A stretch of DNA of 64,000 nucleotides from Psychromonas sp. CNPT3 (GTDB lineage: Bacteria; Pseudomonadota; Gammaproteobacteria; Enterobacterales; Psychromonadaceae): positions 639,883 through 703,882 of the forward strand of contig NC_020802.1 in the NCBI RefSeq assembly GCF_000153405.2, read 5' to 3'. Positions within the stretch are counted from its first letter, which is position 1, and each line of letters opens with the position of its first letter. Both the position numbers and the translations under genes were made by a program. The notes beneath the pieces were generated by a model. It was not told where the DNA came from and searched no databases. It saw nothing but the letters and a program-made list of their open reading frames with translations. Of the stretch, positions 1-9,291 are shown piece after piece.

Positions 1-336
1 ATCAATAAAGGTTTCACGTCCTAGCTCTTTGCGTGTTTGGCCCGTTTCTGCAAATAATTTACGCTCAACGACCATTTGCGTAGCAATGCCCGCATGATCT
101 GTTCCAGGTTGCCAAAGTGTATTTTTACCTTGCATACGTTGATAACGAATAATGGTATCCATGATCGTATCTTGGAAAGCATGACCCATGTGCAAACTAC
201 CGGTCACATTAGGGGGTGGGATCATAATACAAAAACTTTCTTTTGATGTGTCACCATGAGGTTTGAAGTAACCTTTTTCTTCCCATCGTTGGTAATTTTT
301 TTGTTCAATGGCACTGGGGTTGTATGTTTTTTCCAT
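1..336 (-). CDS. valS: Valyl-tRNA synthetase, N-terminal part (runs off the left edge)
   Basis: The reverse strand reads [20 protein letters not shown] and then a [15 protein letters not shown] stretch. The latter carries the class I synthetase HIGH-type signature (HMGH) in the form typical of ValS, which charges tRNA-Val in the cytoplasm. Only about 112 N-terminal residues are inside the window. Its ATG (334-336) overlaps the TGA of holC (336-338) in a TGATG arrangement, so translation of the two is probably coupled. holC-valS adjacency downstream of pepA is the usual gammaproteobacterial order. Confidence 0.96.
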   Translation of the reverse strand, partial: MEKTYNPSAIEQKNYQRWEEKGYFKPHGDTSKESFCIMIPPPNVTGSLHMGHAFQDTIMDTIIRYQRMQGKNTLWQPGTDHAGIATQMVVERKLFAETGQTRKELGRETFID

Positions 337-803
337 CACTTATCTTCTATTTTATTGATTGAATTTAGGCTTTCTACGTGTGTCGTTGAAAGAGTATGAC
401 CTAATTTTTTATAGGCACTGTAGCGTCTGCGTGCAGTCATCTTTAATGTTTCCTCAACGGGAACAAAGTCAATGATCTGTTTGAAATTTTTAGAAAATTC
501 TGGGACCTCAGAACTTAAATTAATTAATACTGGGCGTACCTGTGTTGTTGGCTCCCAACTAATTTCAACGGGGCTACCAAAGCGCGGTCCTTCACCCATT
601 AAATTGTGTGCAACAAAACTGTCACCATCAAATTGCCATAAGTATTCATCAACAATAAAAGCATCTTCTTTATTTTCGGTGTAGATAAATACCTTTGTTT
701 GTTGCTGATAATAAAACGCTGCCAAATGACACGCTTGGGCAATTTGTGCTGGGATATTATGTGTTTGATCTTCGGCTAAAATATAAAAAGTCACTTGGCT
801 CAT
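336..803 (-). CDS. holC: DNA polymerase III chi subunit
   Basis: This 155-residue protein matches HolC in length and pattern, with an N-terminal FYIL core, a 'C-x-LA-x-YY' helix and a central '[21 protein letters not shown]' segment shortened here to its key words. Chi belongs to the clamp-loader complex and links it to single-stranded DNA-binding protein through psi. The gene lies between pepA and valS and overlaps both: its start overlaps the pepA stop by 4 bases, and its stop overlaps the valS start. This is a translationally coupled pepA-holC-valS operon. The tail after about residue 120 is basic and less conserved. Confidence 0.95.
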   Translation of the reverse strand: MSQVTFYILAEDQTHNIPAQIAQACHLAAFYYQQQTKVFIYTENKEDAFIVDEYLWQFDGDSFVAHNLMGEGPRFGSPVEISWEPTTQVRPVLINLSSEVPEFSKNFKQIIDFVPVEETLKMTARRRYSAYKKLGHTLSTTHVESLNSINKIEDK

Positions 804-2302
804 TGCTGATCATCACTACGGTTAATTAAAAATTGTGTCAGTAGTGCGACAGGGCGACCTGTTGCACCTTTATTTGGGCCTGCTGGGCGCCAAGCTGTAC
901 CTGCAATATCTAAATGTGCCCATGTATATTTTGCGGTGAAACGAGATAAGAAGCAAGCTGCAGTGATCGTGCCTGCTGCATTTCCACCTAAGTTGTTCAT
1001 ATCGGCAAAGGGGCTCTCTAATTGGCTTTGATATTCATCATCCATCGGTAATTGCCATGCTTTATCACCGGCTTGTTGTGAGGCCTTTAATAATTCATGT
1101 GCTAAACCATTATGTGGCGTTAATAAGGCGCTAATATTATGTCCTAATGCACCAATGCAGGCACCTGTGAGTGTTGCAATATCAATAACACACTCGGGAT
1201 CGAAACGCTCGACATAAGTTAACACATCACATAAAACCAAACGTCCTTCTGCATCGGTATTTAAAACTTCAACCGTTTGTCCAGACATCGTCGTTAGAAT
1301 ATCGCCTGGGCGATAAGCATTACCTGCTGGCATGTTTTCAGCGCCCGCGAGAATACCAATAACATTTAAAGGTAAGTTTAAGTCTGCAATCGCTTTTAAT
1401 GTGCCATAAACCGCAGCTGCACCTGCCATGTCGTATTTCATTTCATCCATGGCCGCACTTCCTTTTAAAGAAAGGCCTCCAGAATCAAAAGTGACGCCTT
1501 TACCAATGAGAATAATAGGTTTTTGTGCTGTTTCACCGCCCTTGTAATGTAATAAAGAAAGGTAAGCGGGATTACTAGATCCTTGTGCGACGGCCAAGTA
1601 ACTGTGCATTTTGAGATCTTTTAAGGCATGTTGATCAAGTATGCTGACGCTTATTTTTTCGTGTTGCTCAGCTAATTGTTGTGCTTGCTCGGCTAGATAA
1701 AGGGGGGTACAAATATTTGCCGGCATATTTGTTAAATCTTTACAGGCTTTAATACCTGACGATATGGCCTTTCCGTGGGTTACGGCTAATTCAGCTTTAC
1801 TAAGTTGTTTGCGACTCTGGGTGATAAAAGTCAACTTATGTAAAGCGCGCCTTTTTTTTGTTTTTTGACTTTTAAATTTATCAAAAGAATACAAAGTGTC
1901 TTTTGTGATTTCAATCCCTTGACGGATTGCCCAATAATTGTCTTTGCCATTAATATGTAATTCAGATAAAAAACAAATAGCCTCTAAAGTGCCACTTTCG
2001 TTAAGTGTTTGCATGGTTTTTTGAATTATTTTTTGGTAATTACTTTCATTAAGCTCGCGCTCTTTACCACAACCCACTAATAAGACGCGTTCACTGAGTA
2101 CGCCTGGGATTTGTTGTAAAAATAGGATCTGACCTATTTCTCCTTCAATATTACCTCGACGTAATAATGCGCTTAAATAACCGTCACTCACGCTGTCAAT
2201 TTGCTCTGCAGGGCCCGACAAACGGCGAGTAGCAAAGATACCAATGATGATACAAGCACTGCGTTGCTTTTCAGGAGAGCCACTTTTTATGAAAAAATCC
2301 AT
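800..2302 (-). CDS. pepA: Leucyl aminopeptidase (M17 family)
   Basis: The 500-residue protein has the length of PepA. The catalytic C-terminal domain carries the two-metal site: a [13 protein letters not shown] motif (Lys268, Asp273), a downstream Asp (about 291) and the family signature NTDAEGR at 348-354. It is a cytoplasmic hexameric metallo-aminopeptidase that removes N-terminal residues. In E. coli PepA also binds DNA (cer/Xer recombination, carAB control), which cannot be judged here. It is first in pepA-holC-valS and divergent from lptF, so the 2303-2479 gap must hold both promoters. Confidence 0.97.
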   Translation of the reverse strand: MDFFIKSGSPEKQRSACIIIGIFATRRLSGPAEQIDSVSDGYLSALLRRGNIEGEIGQILFLQQIPGVLSERVLLVGCGKERELNESNYQKIIQKTMQTLNESGTLEAICFLSELHINGKDNYWAIRQGIEITKDTLYSFDKFKSQKTKKRRALHKLTFITQSRKQLSKAELAVTHGKAISSGIKACKDLTNMPANICTPLYLAEQAQQLAEQHEKISVSILDQHALKDLKMHSYLAVAQGSSNPAYLSLLHYKGGETAQKPIILIGKGVTFDSGGLSLKGSAAMDEMKYDMAGAAAVYGTLKAIADLNLPLNVIGILAGAENMPAGNAYRPGDILTTMSGQTVEVLNTDAEGRLVLCDVLTYVERFDPECVIDIATLTGACIGALGHNISALLTPHNGLAHELLKASQQAGDKAWQLPMDDEYQSQLESPFADMNNLGGNAAGTITAACFLSRFTAKYTWAHLDIAGTAWRPAGPNKGATGRPVALLTQFLINRSDDQQ

Positions 2303-2479
2303 ATTTATCCTTGAGTGAGCCGATTATATTGAGATTAACGATGCTATTTTAATTAAAATACAGTTATTATAGCGTCCAGTGCAATTTAAAAATAAAAAAC
2401 GGTTATGTTACCGTAATTAGTTTATTAATTCACTACTTTACCCTTTTTCATAAGATCTTATTTTACACTGGAGAGCTAA

Positions 2480-3577
2480 GTGATACTTCGTCGTTACTTA
2501 ATGCTGGAAACATTTAAAAGCCAGTTTGGTATTCTTTTTGTTTTACTTCTTATTTTTGTTAGCCAAAAATTTATCGCAATTTTAGAGCAAGCGATCAATG
2601 GTGTGATAGCCCCTGATCTGGTACTGACTTTGTTATACCTTAATTTGCCAACATTAGGGACATTAATGTTACCTATCAGTTTTTATTTGGCGATATTATT
2701 TGCGCATGGCAGGTTACATAGTGAAAGTGAAATGGTGGCAATGACATCATGTGGTTATAGCCCTAATAGTGTTTTAAAGGCAACTCTTTTACTTTCTTTT
2801 TTCACTTTTGCCTTTGCTTCTTTTAACAGTTTATATTTAGCGCCTAGCGCTGAAAACGAAATGATAGCTGTTATTGAAAAAGCAGAGTCAGATGCGGGTG
2901 TTGCGACGCTTATAGAAGGGCGTTTTCATAAATCATCTGAAAATGGTGGCGTCGTTTATGTTGAAAAATATCATGAAGGACAAAAACTAGAGAGAATTTT
3001 TGCCTCATATTGGCCGAGTGATGAAAACAAAGCGCCCTCTGTTATAACCGCGTTACATGGGAGCGTTCAAGAAAAAGAGGACGGTACATGGTTAACGTTA
3101 GAGGATGGTCAAAGTTATACGGGTAATGTGGGCGAACATGAATTTGATAGTAGTCGTTTTTCGAGTTATGAGGTGCATATTGCAAATCGAGAGATCCGTA
3201 GCCGTTCTCGCGGCGTGAGCGCGTTACCAACTTCCATCTTATTGACACAAACAGATGATAAATCACGCGCTGAATTACAGTGGCGAATGGCTATTCCGTT
3301 ATCTATTTTACTACTGACATTTATGGCGGTGCCATTAGCTAAAGTCAATCCGAGACAAGGGCGCTATGCTAAGCTTATGCCTGCACTTGCGCTTTATCTG
3401 ACTTACTTTTTATTACTCAGTACTTCAAAAAGTTTAATAGAAGAAGGAACGTTACCAATACTGAGTATTTGGGGCGTACAAATTGTATTTTTACTGGGAG
3501 GTGTTTTCTTGCATTTAAAAAGCCTCGGTAAATTTGTAAAGAAAACTAAATATATTAAAAAGCCGCGGAATTCATAA
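2480..3577 (+). CDS. lptF: LPS export permease LptF
   Basis: This 365-residue inner-membrane protein of the YjgP/YjgQ family has hydrophobic segments near residues 13-35, 50-75 and 97-120, a long periplasmic middle region (beta-jellyroll in known structures) and three C-terminal segments from about 270 onward. LptF pairs with LptG and the LptB ATPase to extract lipopolysaccharide from the inner membrane. The start has 'GGAGAGCTAAGTG' just upstream and is a GTG. The stop overlaps the lptG ATG (TAATG), so the two are co-translated. It is divergent from pepA, the conserved gammaproteobacterial arrangement. Confidence 0.96.
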   Translation: MILRRYLMLETFKSQFGILFVLLLIFVSQKFIAILEQAINGVIAPDLVLTLLYLNLPTLGTLMLPISFYLAILFAHGRLHSESEMVAMTSCGYSPNSVLKATLLLSFFTFAFASFNSLYLAPSAENEMIAVIEKAESDAGVATLIEGRFHKSSENGGVVYVEKYHEGQKLERIFASYWPSDENKAPSVITALHGSVQEKEDGTWLTLEDGQSYTGNVGEHEFDSSRFSSYEVHIANREIRSRSRGVSALPTSILLTQTDDKSRAELQWRMAIPLSILLLTFMAVPLAKVNPRQGRYAKLMPALALYLTYFLLLSTSKSLIEEGTLPILSIWGVQIVFLLGGVFLHLKSLGKFVKKTKYIKKPRNS

Positions 3578-4641
3578 TGGGTATTTTAGATCGTTACATA
3601 GGTAAAACTGTTTTTGCTGCAACATTTTTAACTTTATTTGTTCTGCTTGGATTAAGTAGCATTATTAAATTTGTAGAGCAAATGCGCAGTGTAGGGCAAG
3701 GATCTTATGATGTACTTGCTGCTGGATATTTTGTGCTTTTAAAAATGCCGGTTGAAATGACGGTGTTTTTCCCGATGGCCGCGTTAATTGGCGCTTTAAT
3801 TGGGCTTGGAAGTTTAGCAAGTAGTAGTGAACTTGTGGTGATGCAAGCTGCTGGCATGTCAAAATTTCGCATCGCAGGTGCCGTACTAAAAACAGCGGTA
3901 CCCATGGTATTTGCGGTTATGTTATTAGCTGAGTTTGTGGCGCCTGTGACCGATAAAGAAGCTTATTCTATGCGCGACTTAGCACGCAGTGGTCAAAGCA
4001 GTGTCAGTAATAAATATGGCGTTTGGGTTAAAGATGCGGATGCATTTATCAGTATTGGACGTATGAATAGTCAATCTGAATTGTTTAACGTTAGATTTTA
4101 TTTCTTTAATGAAAGTATGCAACTGGATCATGCTGTTTTAGCAAAAAAAGTGTCTTATAGAGGTGGATACTGGTTACTTGAAGACAGTACATGGACAAAA
4201 TTTGAGAGTGATCGAACGAACGTTGAGCATAAAGATAGCGATGTTTGGCAGACAGATCTTACTCCGAAAAAACTCGATGTCATATTGAGCGACCCGAGTA
4301 AAATGTCGATGCGTGACATTTATGGTTATATAACGTATTTGGAAAATAATCAACAAGACGCTAATCGATATTTATTGATCTTATGGCGTAAGGCGGTTCT
4401 ACCCTTTACGGTTGTCGTGATGATGCTACTTTCGGTCTCTTTTATCTTTGGCGGCTTACGCACTGTGACGATGGGGACGCGTTTGATACTTGGGATAGCC
4501 AGTGGCTTTGCTTTTCATGTGTCAGGGGAGTTATTTGGCCCGGCAAGTTTAGTCTTTGGTCTCTCTCCTTTATTAGGGGCATTATTACCGAGTATGTTGG
4601 TTTTATGTATCGCGATGTATCTTTTAAGACGGCAGAGCTAA
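3577..4641 (+). CDS. lptG: LPS export permease LptG
   Basis: This 354-residue partner of LptF has the same plan: N-terminal membrane segments (about 12-32, 55-85 and 100-125), a periplasmic jellyroll region in the middle and three membrane segments after about residue 270. Two characteristic parts are the 'SSSELVVMQAAGMS' coupling-helix stretch after the second segment and the opening 'ILDRYIGKTV'. It forms the LptB2FG transporter that drives LPS to the outer membrane. It directly follows lptF, and a hairpin follows its stop at 4704-4744. Confidence 0.96.
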   Translation: MGILDRYIGKTVFAATFLTLFVLLGLSSIIKFVEQMRSVGQGSYDVLAAGYFVLLKMPVEMTVFFPMAALIGALIGLGSLASSSELVVMQAAGMSKFRIAGAVLKTAVPMVFAVMLLAEFVAPVTDKEAYSMRDLARSGQSSVSNKYGVWVKDADAFISIGRMNSQSELFNVRFYFFNESMQLDHAVLAKKVSYRGGYWLLEDSTWTKFESDRTNVEHKDSDVWQTDLTPKKLDVILSDPSKMSMRDIYGYITYLENNQQDANRYLLILWRKAVLPFTVVVMMLLSVSFIFGGLRTVTMGTRLILGIASGFAFHVSGELFGPASLVFGLSPLLGALLPSMLVLCIAMYLLRRQS

Positions 4642-4703
4642 GTTAAATTATTAAGTGGCGTTTGAGATAGCTACTGCGTTGTAAATTCTAGACTCTAAAT
4701 TTT

Positions 4704-4744
4704 AAATTAAGGTTGCCTCTTAAAAATAACGACAACCTTAATTT
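4704..4744. terminator. Bidirectional terminator hairpin between lptG and the RDD gene
   Basis: A perfect 12-base-pair stem (arms 4704-4715 and 4733-4744) contains AAGGTTG/CAACCTT flanked by A/T tracts. It lies between two convergent genes, so it can end transcription from both sides. Confidence 0.75.
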
Positions 4745-4748
4745 ATAT

Positions 4749-5309
4749 TTAAGTTTCGCTATTATCTTTATCCATAAATCCCATACCTTTAAAACCTTTC
4801 CAATTATTGAGCTGCTTGCTTAGTACAATGACCTCACATTCTGCCCAAAGATCTTGAAATGCATTCCGATTTGGGAAAATAGCCATTAAATTACCTAATC
4901 CAAAAGCAGAAGTCGCCATGCGAATAATAGATTGCATAAGGGTTATATTATGACCATTAGTATTTTGCACGCGTAAACGCCATGCTTTCATACCGATAGT
5001 TTGTCCTGCACAAACCCAGAAATAGCTATAAAAAGCCACGATAACAAACCCTAAATAAGCAGCAAAAAAAGTATTGTGCGCTAAGTAACCCGCGATATCT
5101 TGATAAGGCTCTATTTCTACTACACCTATTTTAGTTAGGAGTAATACGAGTAAAATAGCGATGATCGCAGCCAGCATCATGACGGCAGCTAGTGCTAAAA
5201 GATCATAAGTAAACGCGCCAAGTCGTCGCCATAAATTGGCGTGAGGACAGCGCTGGTATTCATCTTGTAATGTTGGAGTTAGTACTTTTTTGGGCGTTCG
5301 TTTAGGCAT
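4749..5309 (-). CDS. RDD family membrane protein
   Basis: This 186-residue protein has the Arg-Asp-Asp family plan: 'LWRRLGAFTYDLLAL' (the R...D motif) at about residues 26-40, then hydrophobic segments near 35-60 and 75-97, and 'GQTIGMKAWRLRVQN' in the middle, the second family signature. RDD proteins are small inner-membrane proteins of mostly unknown role; some are Na+/H+ antiporter or transport-related. It is convergent with lptG, a neighbourhood also seen in Vibrio and Shewanella. The C-terminal tail from about residue 150 is soluble and specific to this lineage. Confidence 0.85.
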   Translation of the reverse strand: MPKRTPKKVLTPTLQDEYQRCPHANLWRRLGAFTYDLLALAAVMMLAAIIAILLVLLLTKIGVVEIEPYQDIAGYLAHNTFFAAYLGFVIVAFYSYFWVCAGQTIGMKAWRLRVQNTNGHNITLMQSIIRMATSAFGLGNLMAIFPNRNAFQDLWAECEVIVLSKQLNNWKGFKGMGFMDKDNSET

Positions 5310-5540
5310 TATAATTCCTTAATAGTGAAGTCGCAGTGTAACAAAGGCATTTTGTATTGGCATCTATTTATATTCGGGATCACAAAAAGAGGCGTCGTTG
5401 TGCGATCTTATGCACCAAACACGTCTTATTTGTTGGCTTTTTAAGCGCTTACACTTTTGTTGTGCAAAAAGGCTTGTCAGATGATACTGGCACGGTATAA
5501 TCGACGCGTCTTATGAAGATTGGTTTTATATTAAATCAAT

Positions 5541-5625
5541 GCCGTTGTGGTGGAATTGGTAGACACGCCGGATTCAAAATCCGGTTCTGAAAGGAGTGAC
5601 GGTTCAAGTCCGTCCAGCGGTACCA
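5541..5625 (+). tRNA. tRNA-Leu (anticodon CAA)
   Basis: The 85-nt cloverleaf has acceptor strands GCCGTTG / CAGCGGT, a D arm with TGGTAGACAC, an anticodon stem CCGGA/TCCGG around loop TTCAAAA (anticodon CAA), a long class II variable arm, T loop GGTTCAAGTCC and an encoded 3' CCA. The long variable arm and the anticodon both identify leucine. It reads UUG codons. A strong rho-independent terminator follows 8 bases after the CCA. Confidence 0.97.
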
Positions 5626-5633
5626 TAAAACAT

Positions 5634-5664
5634 AAAAAAACCGACTTATTGAGTCGGTTTTTTT
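5634..5664 (+). terminator. Terminator of tRNA-Leu
   Basis: The stem ACCGACT / AGTCGGT with loop TATT is flanked by A7 upstream and T7 downstream. It is a textbook intrinsic terminator right after the tRNA. Confidence 0.9.
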
Positions 5665-6245
5665 ATGCCTAAAATAAACTTAAAATAATGAATACGGACT
5701 TTAATCTGTACTGCTTTTTATCGTTTGTAAAATAGATGTGCGTAAAGGATTAAAAATCGGTATTCGAAATGCATGGCGCTTAAAATTTCCCCTCGGGTAG
5801 CATTTCGAAGTATGTATACGACACAATAAAAAGCTTATCTTCCTGCAAATAGTATTTCTAAAAATAGCCAACAATAAACTTAAGTTATAACGCCTAAGAA
5901 TTAGCCCCATCCATCTATATTACTTTTACTTGTAGGCACTGTGTGCAGACAACCTTAATCGATCCAATACTCTCCTCTACTTTGATATATTTTTGTTTTT
6001 CTCGTAGATGTAATAGGCAATATTTACAAAGTAATAAGTTAGCGGGAATGCCTGTACTTTAGAGCCCAAGTTCTGTTTTTTAATGAGTGATTGGAGTGTT
6101 TAGGGATAATTAGGTTTGACTTTTTTGTTTAACATATTAGAAATAAAGGATTTTTATTGAAATAAAAGTTTTTTAAGTTAATGTGAGTCTAATTATCAAG
6201 ATTATATTTTTTAATATCATCTATCACATAACGAATGGACTCGTC
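5665..6245. other. Gene-free stretch between tRNA-Leu and the unknown membrane protein
   Basis: About 580 bases with no convincing gene. A 69-codon frame on the reverse strand (5701-5910) has no ribosome-binding site and no recognisable content. AT-rich blocks just before 6180 may hold the promoter of the downstream pair. The region directly 3' of a tRNA is a classic integration spot, but no direct repeat of the tRNA end was seen. Confidence 0.5.
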
Positions 6246-7967
6246 ATGATAAAAATTATTATTCTTAGTTGCATTGTTTGCTGGATGTATCTTCGCCAAC
6301 TTGCCAAATCAAAACCTGATTCAATCTGGCGAATTAAGTTAAGTCGTTTCTCTCGTTATATGTTGATTGGTATTGTCGTTTGGTTAATTACCATCATGTT
6401 TGGATCTGTAAAGTATCAGATATATACAGATCGTATTTTTACCTATGAAGGTAAAGTACAAACTGTATTTGCTTGGCAAGAAAATAGATCACTGCCGATA
6501 AAGGCATTAGCCACTCCCGTTTTACTCTCTTTAGATTATAAAACTGTTTATCCAATGTCCGATAAATTGACTGATTTACTCGTTGAAAGCTATCCATACG
6601 AACCTTATTATTTAGGCTTTGGGCAGTTTTTAGGAACATTATTAACCTTTATGTTGTTATTGTCATATCTGTCTCGACACCGTCATACCGATAGAAAATG
6701 GCAATATGCAATGCAGGCTGATAGTAAATTAGAATATGAAAATTTTACTAAATGGTCTCATAGTAAACTATTAAGGCATTTACATTGTAAAGGTATGGAA
6801 AAGAAAATAGACGAGGCGGTTAAGTCAATTAATCAACGCGGTCTTTTGAAATTACAGATATATCGTGAAAGCTACCTTGCACAAGGTTTAAACTCTGCAT
6901 TTCTAGATATGTTAAATGAGATTGTGCGATCCGGGCACCACGATATTGTGGTTAAAGCTGAGCATAATAAAAATTATAAACCGATAAGTGAAAGTACTGA
7001 TATAGAAATATGCGCCTTAAATAGTGGAGCACTAGAGCCAAAACTATTTATGGAAAAATATTTTGTTTATTTGAAATCAAAGGCACTAGCAAAGGATAAC
7101 CTATCTGATTTTGATTCAATAGTGCTTAACAGCCCGGAACATCTTCGATTTACTTACCCTGAACCCCACATCGCGAATAATATATTGGAAAAGCAGTTGG
7201 TTGGTGTATTTAATCAAGGGCGGAAACGTTTTGTTGGAGAAGATATTGTTGATTTTCATGCCTCATCGGTAGGGATTGATTTTCCCCGATCTAAGGCTTG
7301 TTTAGAAATTAATTACATGTGTCAGCTTGATATAGAATCGGATAAGCGCAGAGCAGGCATCTGGGGGAGTGAACTTAGCCATAAAAAAATCACAATGGAT
7401 GGTACTCAATTCCCGAGTGGTAGCATGTTATTGCTAGTATTTGGAATGTCATTTAACTGGCGATTAGTTATCGATGGCGTTGAGATATCATCCGGTAATA
7501 ATGGCACACTACCTGATCCTGAAGTGTGTATGTTAAGCCTGCCCGAGAAACAACATTTACCAACGAAATCCGACGTTGAAAATAAAATTTTTGAGGTGGT
7601 GGCGTTATCAAATATTAGTGCCTTCTTTGCCCAGTTAATGGGAGTAAATAAAGAGGATATAGATAATCATGTCATCGACTTAAAAACACAAACAGCCTTA
7701 GATATTAAGGCTAATACTGAGAAGTCTAATCAACTGACTGAGTCGCTTGAGAAGGCTTTGCGTGGTGAAGCATTGGAAGATCTGATGAAAAGTAGTGCTA
7801 AAGAACTCTACTTACAAAATAAAACTGCGGTTGATGCCGTTATTCATGATCACATACAAAGTCATGGTGATATGGATACCGCATTGATGATTGTCGATTT
7901 GTTGGGTGATGCAGTACCTGAACTATCAAACATTCTGTTGGATATTATTGGGGGAGAAGATGCATAA
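6246..7967 (+). CDS. Unknown membrane protein, first gene of a two-gene unit
   Basis: I do not recognise this protein. From the ATG at 6246 it has 573 residues; an in-frame GTG at 6183 would add 21. Three hydrophobic segments lie in the first 150 residues (beginning MIKIIILSCIVCWMYL, then about 35-55 and 125-145), followed by a basic turn and a long soluble region. Around residue 340-440 it has a beta-rich part containing 'GIWGSELSHKKITMDG', and the C-terminal 130 residues look alpha-helical. Its stop lies inside the start of the next gene (8-base overlap), so the two are translated together. It has no clear ribosome-binding site at either start. Confidence 0.7.
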   Translation: MIKIIILSCIVCWMYLRQLAKSKPDSIWRIKLSRFSRYMLIGIVVWLITIMFGSVKYQIYTDRIFTYEGKVQTVFAWQENRSLPIKALATPVLLSLDYKTVYPMSDKLTDLLVESYPYEPYYLGFGQFLGTLLTFMLLLSYLSRHRHTDRKWQYAMQADSKLEYENFTKWSHSKLLRHLHCKGMEKKIDEAVKSINQRGLLKLQIYRESYLAQGLNSAFLDMLNEIVRSGHHDIVVKAEHNKNYKPISESTDIEICALNSGALEPKLFMEKYFVYLKSKALAKDNLSDFDSIVLNSPEHLRFTYPEPHIANNILEKQLVGVFNQGRKRFVGEDIVDFHASSVGIDFPRSKACLEINYMCQLDIESDKRRAGIWGSELSHKKITMDGTQFPSGSMLLLVFGMSFNWRLVIDGVEISSGNNGTLPDPEVCMLSLPEKQHLPTKSDVENKIFEVVALSNISAFFAQLMGVNKEDIDNHVIDLKTQTALDIKANTEKSNQLTESLEKALRGEALEDLMKSSAKELYLQNKTAVDAVIHDHIQSHGDMDTALMIVDLLGDAVPELSNILLDIIGGEDA

Positions 7968-8808
7968 ATTTATTTCATCATTTTGTGTGTTGCTACTTAT
8001 GTGTGCCTTCTCGAATGCGACACATGCTGATATTAAAAAGACGATTAAAAATAAATTTAAAGATGGCATTTTTGAAGAATTTACGGGGGTATTTACCAAG
8101 ATCCCTGGTTTAAAGCAGATGACAGAAAAAATAAAAGAAAATGAATATCAATTGATATCCGCTCGTAAAAAGAGAGGCGTATTAGAAATCATCAATATGA
8201 AAGACATCGAGTCGATCACGCTTTCTAGAGAACGTTATGCAAATGGCTTTAAATTGAATAATAACGCTATTTTAGCCATGGGTACTTATTGGTTAAAAGC
8301 CACGCCCAAAGACAATAAGAAACAAGCGATTAAGCGAAAAGTAATTGTTTCGAATAGAGGTAAAAATCAAGTTGAATTAAAGTTTTGGAAAAAAGGCTTA
8401 AAAGTATACCCTTTGGAAATCATCACTATTCCAGCGTCTGCAAGAGTAAGAATTGTTAATATCATACCAAAATATAAATTCGGAATGCCGTTAAAACAGG
8501 GGAAATATCGCGTTGAAGTCAGTAATAAAGGCTATAAGACAAGAAAATTTGATGTAATGCTAAACCATAACCAAAGTAATTTTACTTCTAAACTAGATCC
8601 TGTATCAGATAAAATATCTAAAGCCTTAAGTGAAATAGCACAATCACCTGAAGCTGAAAAGCCCGAAAAGGAAAATTCAGCACTGATGGACGCATTTTGG
8701 TGGAGTGTTTTAATTGGGGTTATTTTGGTTTTACTTTGGCTCGTTTATTCCTTCATAAAGTCCTTATTGCAATGGTTGAAAAGAGCATGGCGATCAATAT
8801 TTAATTAA
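7960..8808 (+). CDS. Secreted, membrane-anchored PEGA-domain-like protein
   Basis: The start at 7960 has a strong GGGGAG site 4 bases upstream and yields a 282-residue protein with a signal peptide (MHKFISSFCVLLLMCAFSNA, cleavage likely near THA-D). A region at about residues 145-195 follows the PEGA pattern: 'P-x-SARVRI', then 'GMPLKQGKYRVEVSNKGYKTRKF'-like elements (G..L..G.Y.VEV...GY). One membrane segment at about 245-265 is followed by a basic cytoplasmic tail, so the bulk should face the periplasm. PEGA domains usually bind surface polymers or sit in cell-envelope proteins. The overlap with the upstream membrane protein suggests a complex. Confidence 0.75.
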   Translation: MHKFISSFCVLLLMCAFSNATHADIKKTIKNKFKDGIFEEFTGVFTKIPGLKQMTEKIKENEYQLISARKKRGVLEIINMKDIESITLSRERYANGFKLNNNAILAMGTYWLKATPKDNKKQAIKRKVIVSNRGKNQVELKFWKKGLKVYPLEIITIPASARVRIVNIIPKYKFGMPLKQGKYRVEVSNKGYKTRKFDVMLNHNQSNFTSKLDPVSDKISKALSEIAQSPEAEKPEKENSALMDAFWWSVLIGVILVLLWLVYSFIKSLLQWLKRAWRSIFN

Positions 8809-9291
8809 CTGAAAAGAGTTGGGGGTAGATCTTATTTTTATTCTAAAAATTAAAAGACAAAAATGCCCTCCATTAGCTACCTAACTGTTTTTTATTTTTT
8901 TGTGGGAGACGTAACGTGTAATAGATGTTATTTCTATACGCATTTTTAGCTAATGCCAAAGGCGTTAAAAAGCGATCCGTCTTGTTTGTTAAAATTATCC
9001 CTCCCTGCGTTGAGAGTTTTTACGTGAGAGCAACTATCTCATTGGGCTTGCCCTGTTGTGCGCATGCTCGAATACCTGTAATAAGGGTTGCGTCTTGAAT
9101 TGCTATCTTCATCCGTGTGGTATTTTTATTTGAGTAAGTTCGATTAAATTCAGATCTTTTACTTCCATTTATTATCCCTCTCTGTCCTTTGAAATTTCTC
9201 TGCGTCATTAAGCTGATTTATTGATGGCAAAGAATAAGTAACTCTCTTATTGCACGAATAAAGCCGAAATCTGAGCGCTCTGATTGAGAAC
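8809..9291. other. Gene-poor spacer between two convergent units
   Basis: No supported gene. On the reverse strand a 25-codon frame (MSSQSERSDFGFIRAI...) begins at 9295 with an ATGA overlap on the acyltransferase stop, and a 62-codon frame occupies 9020-9208. Neither resembles a known family. They may be remnants of a decayed gene downstream of the acyltransferase. Confidence 0.4.

Noticed and set aside
5701-5910. 69-codon reverse frame after tRNA-Leu
   Set aside because: No ribosome-binding site, no family match that I recognise, and atypical composition.
5541-8808. Integrative element using tRNA-Leu as attachment site
   Set aside because: No integrase and no repeat of the tRNA 3' end was found downstream within the window.
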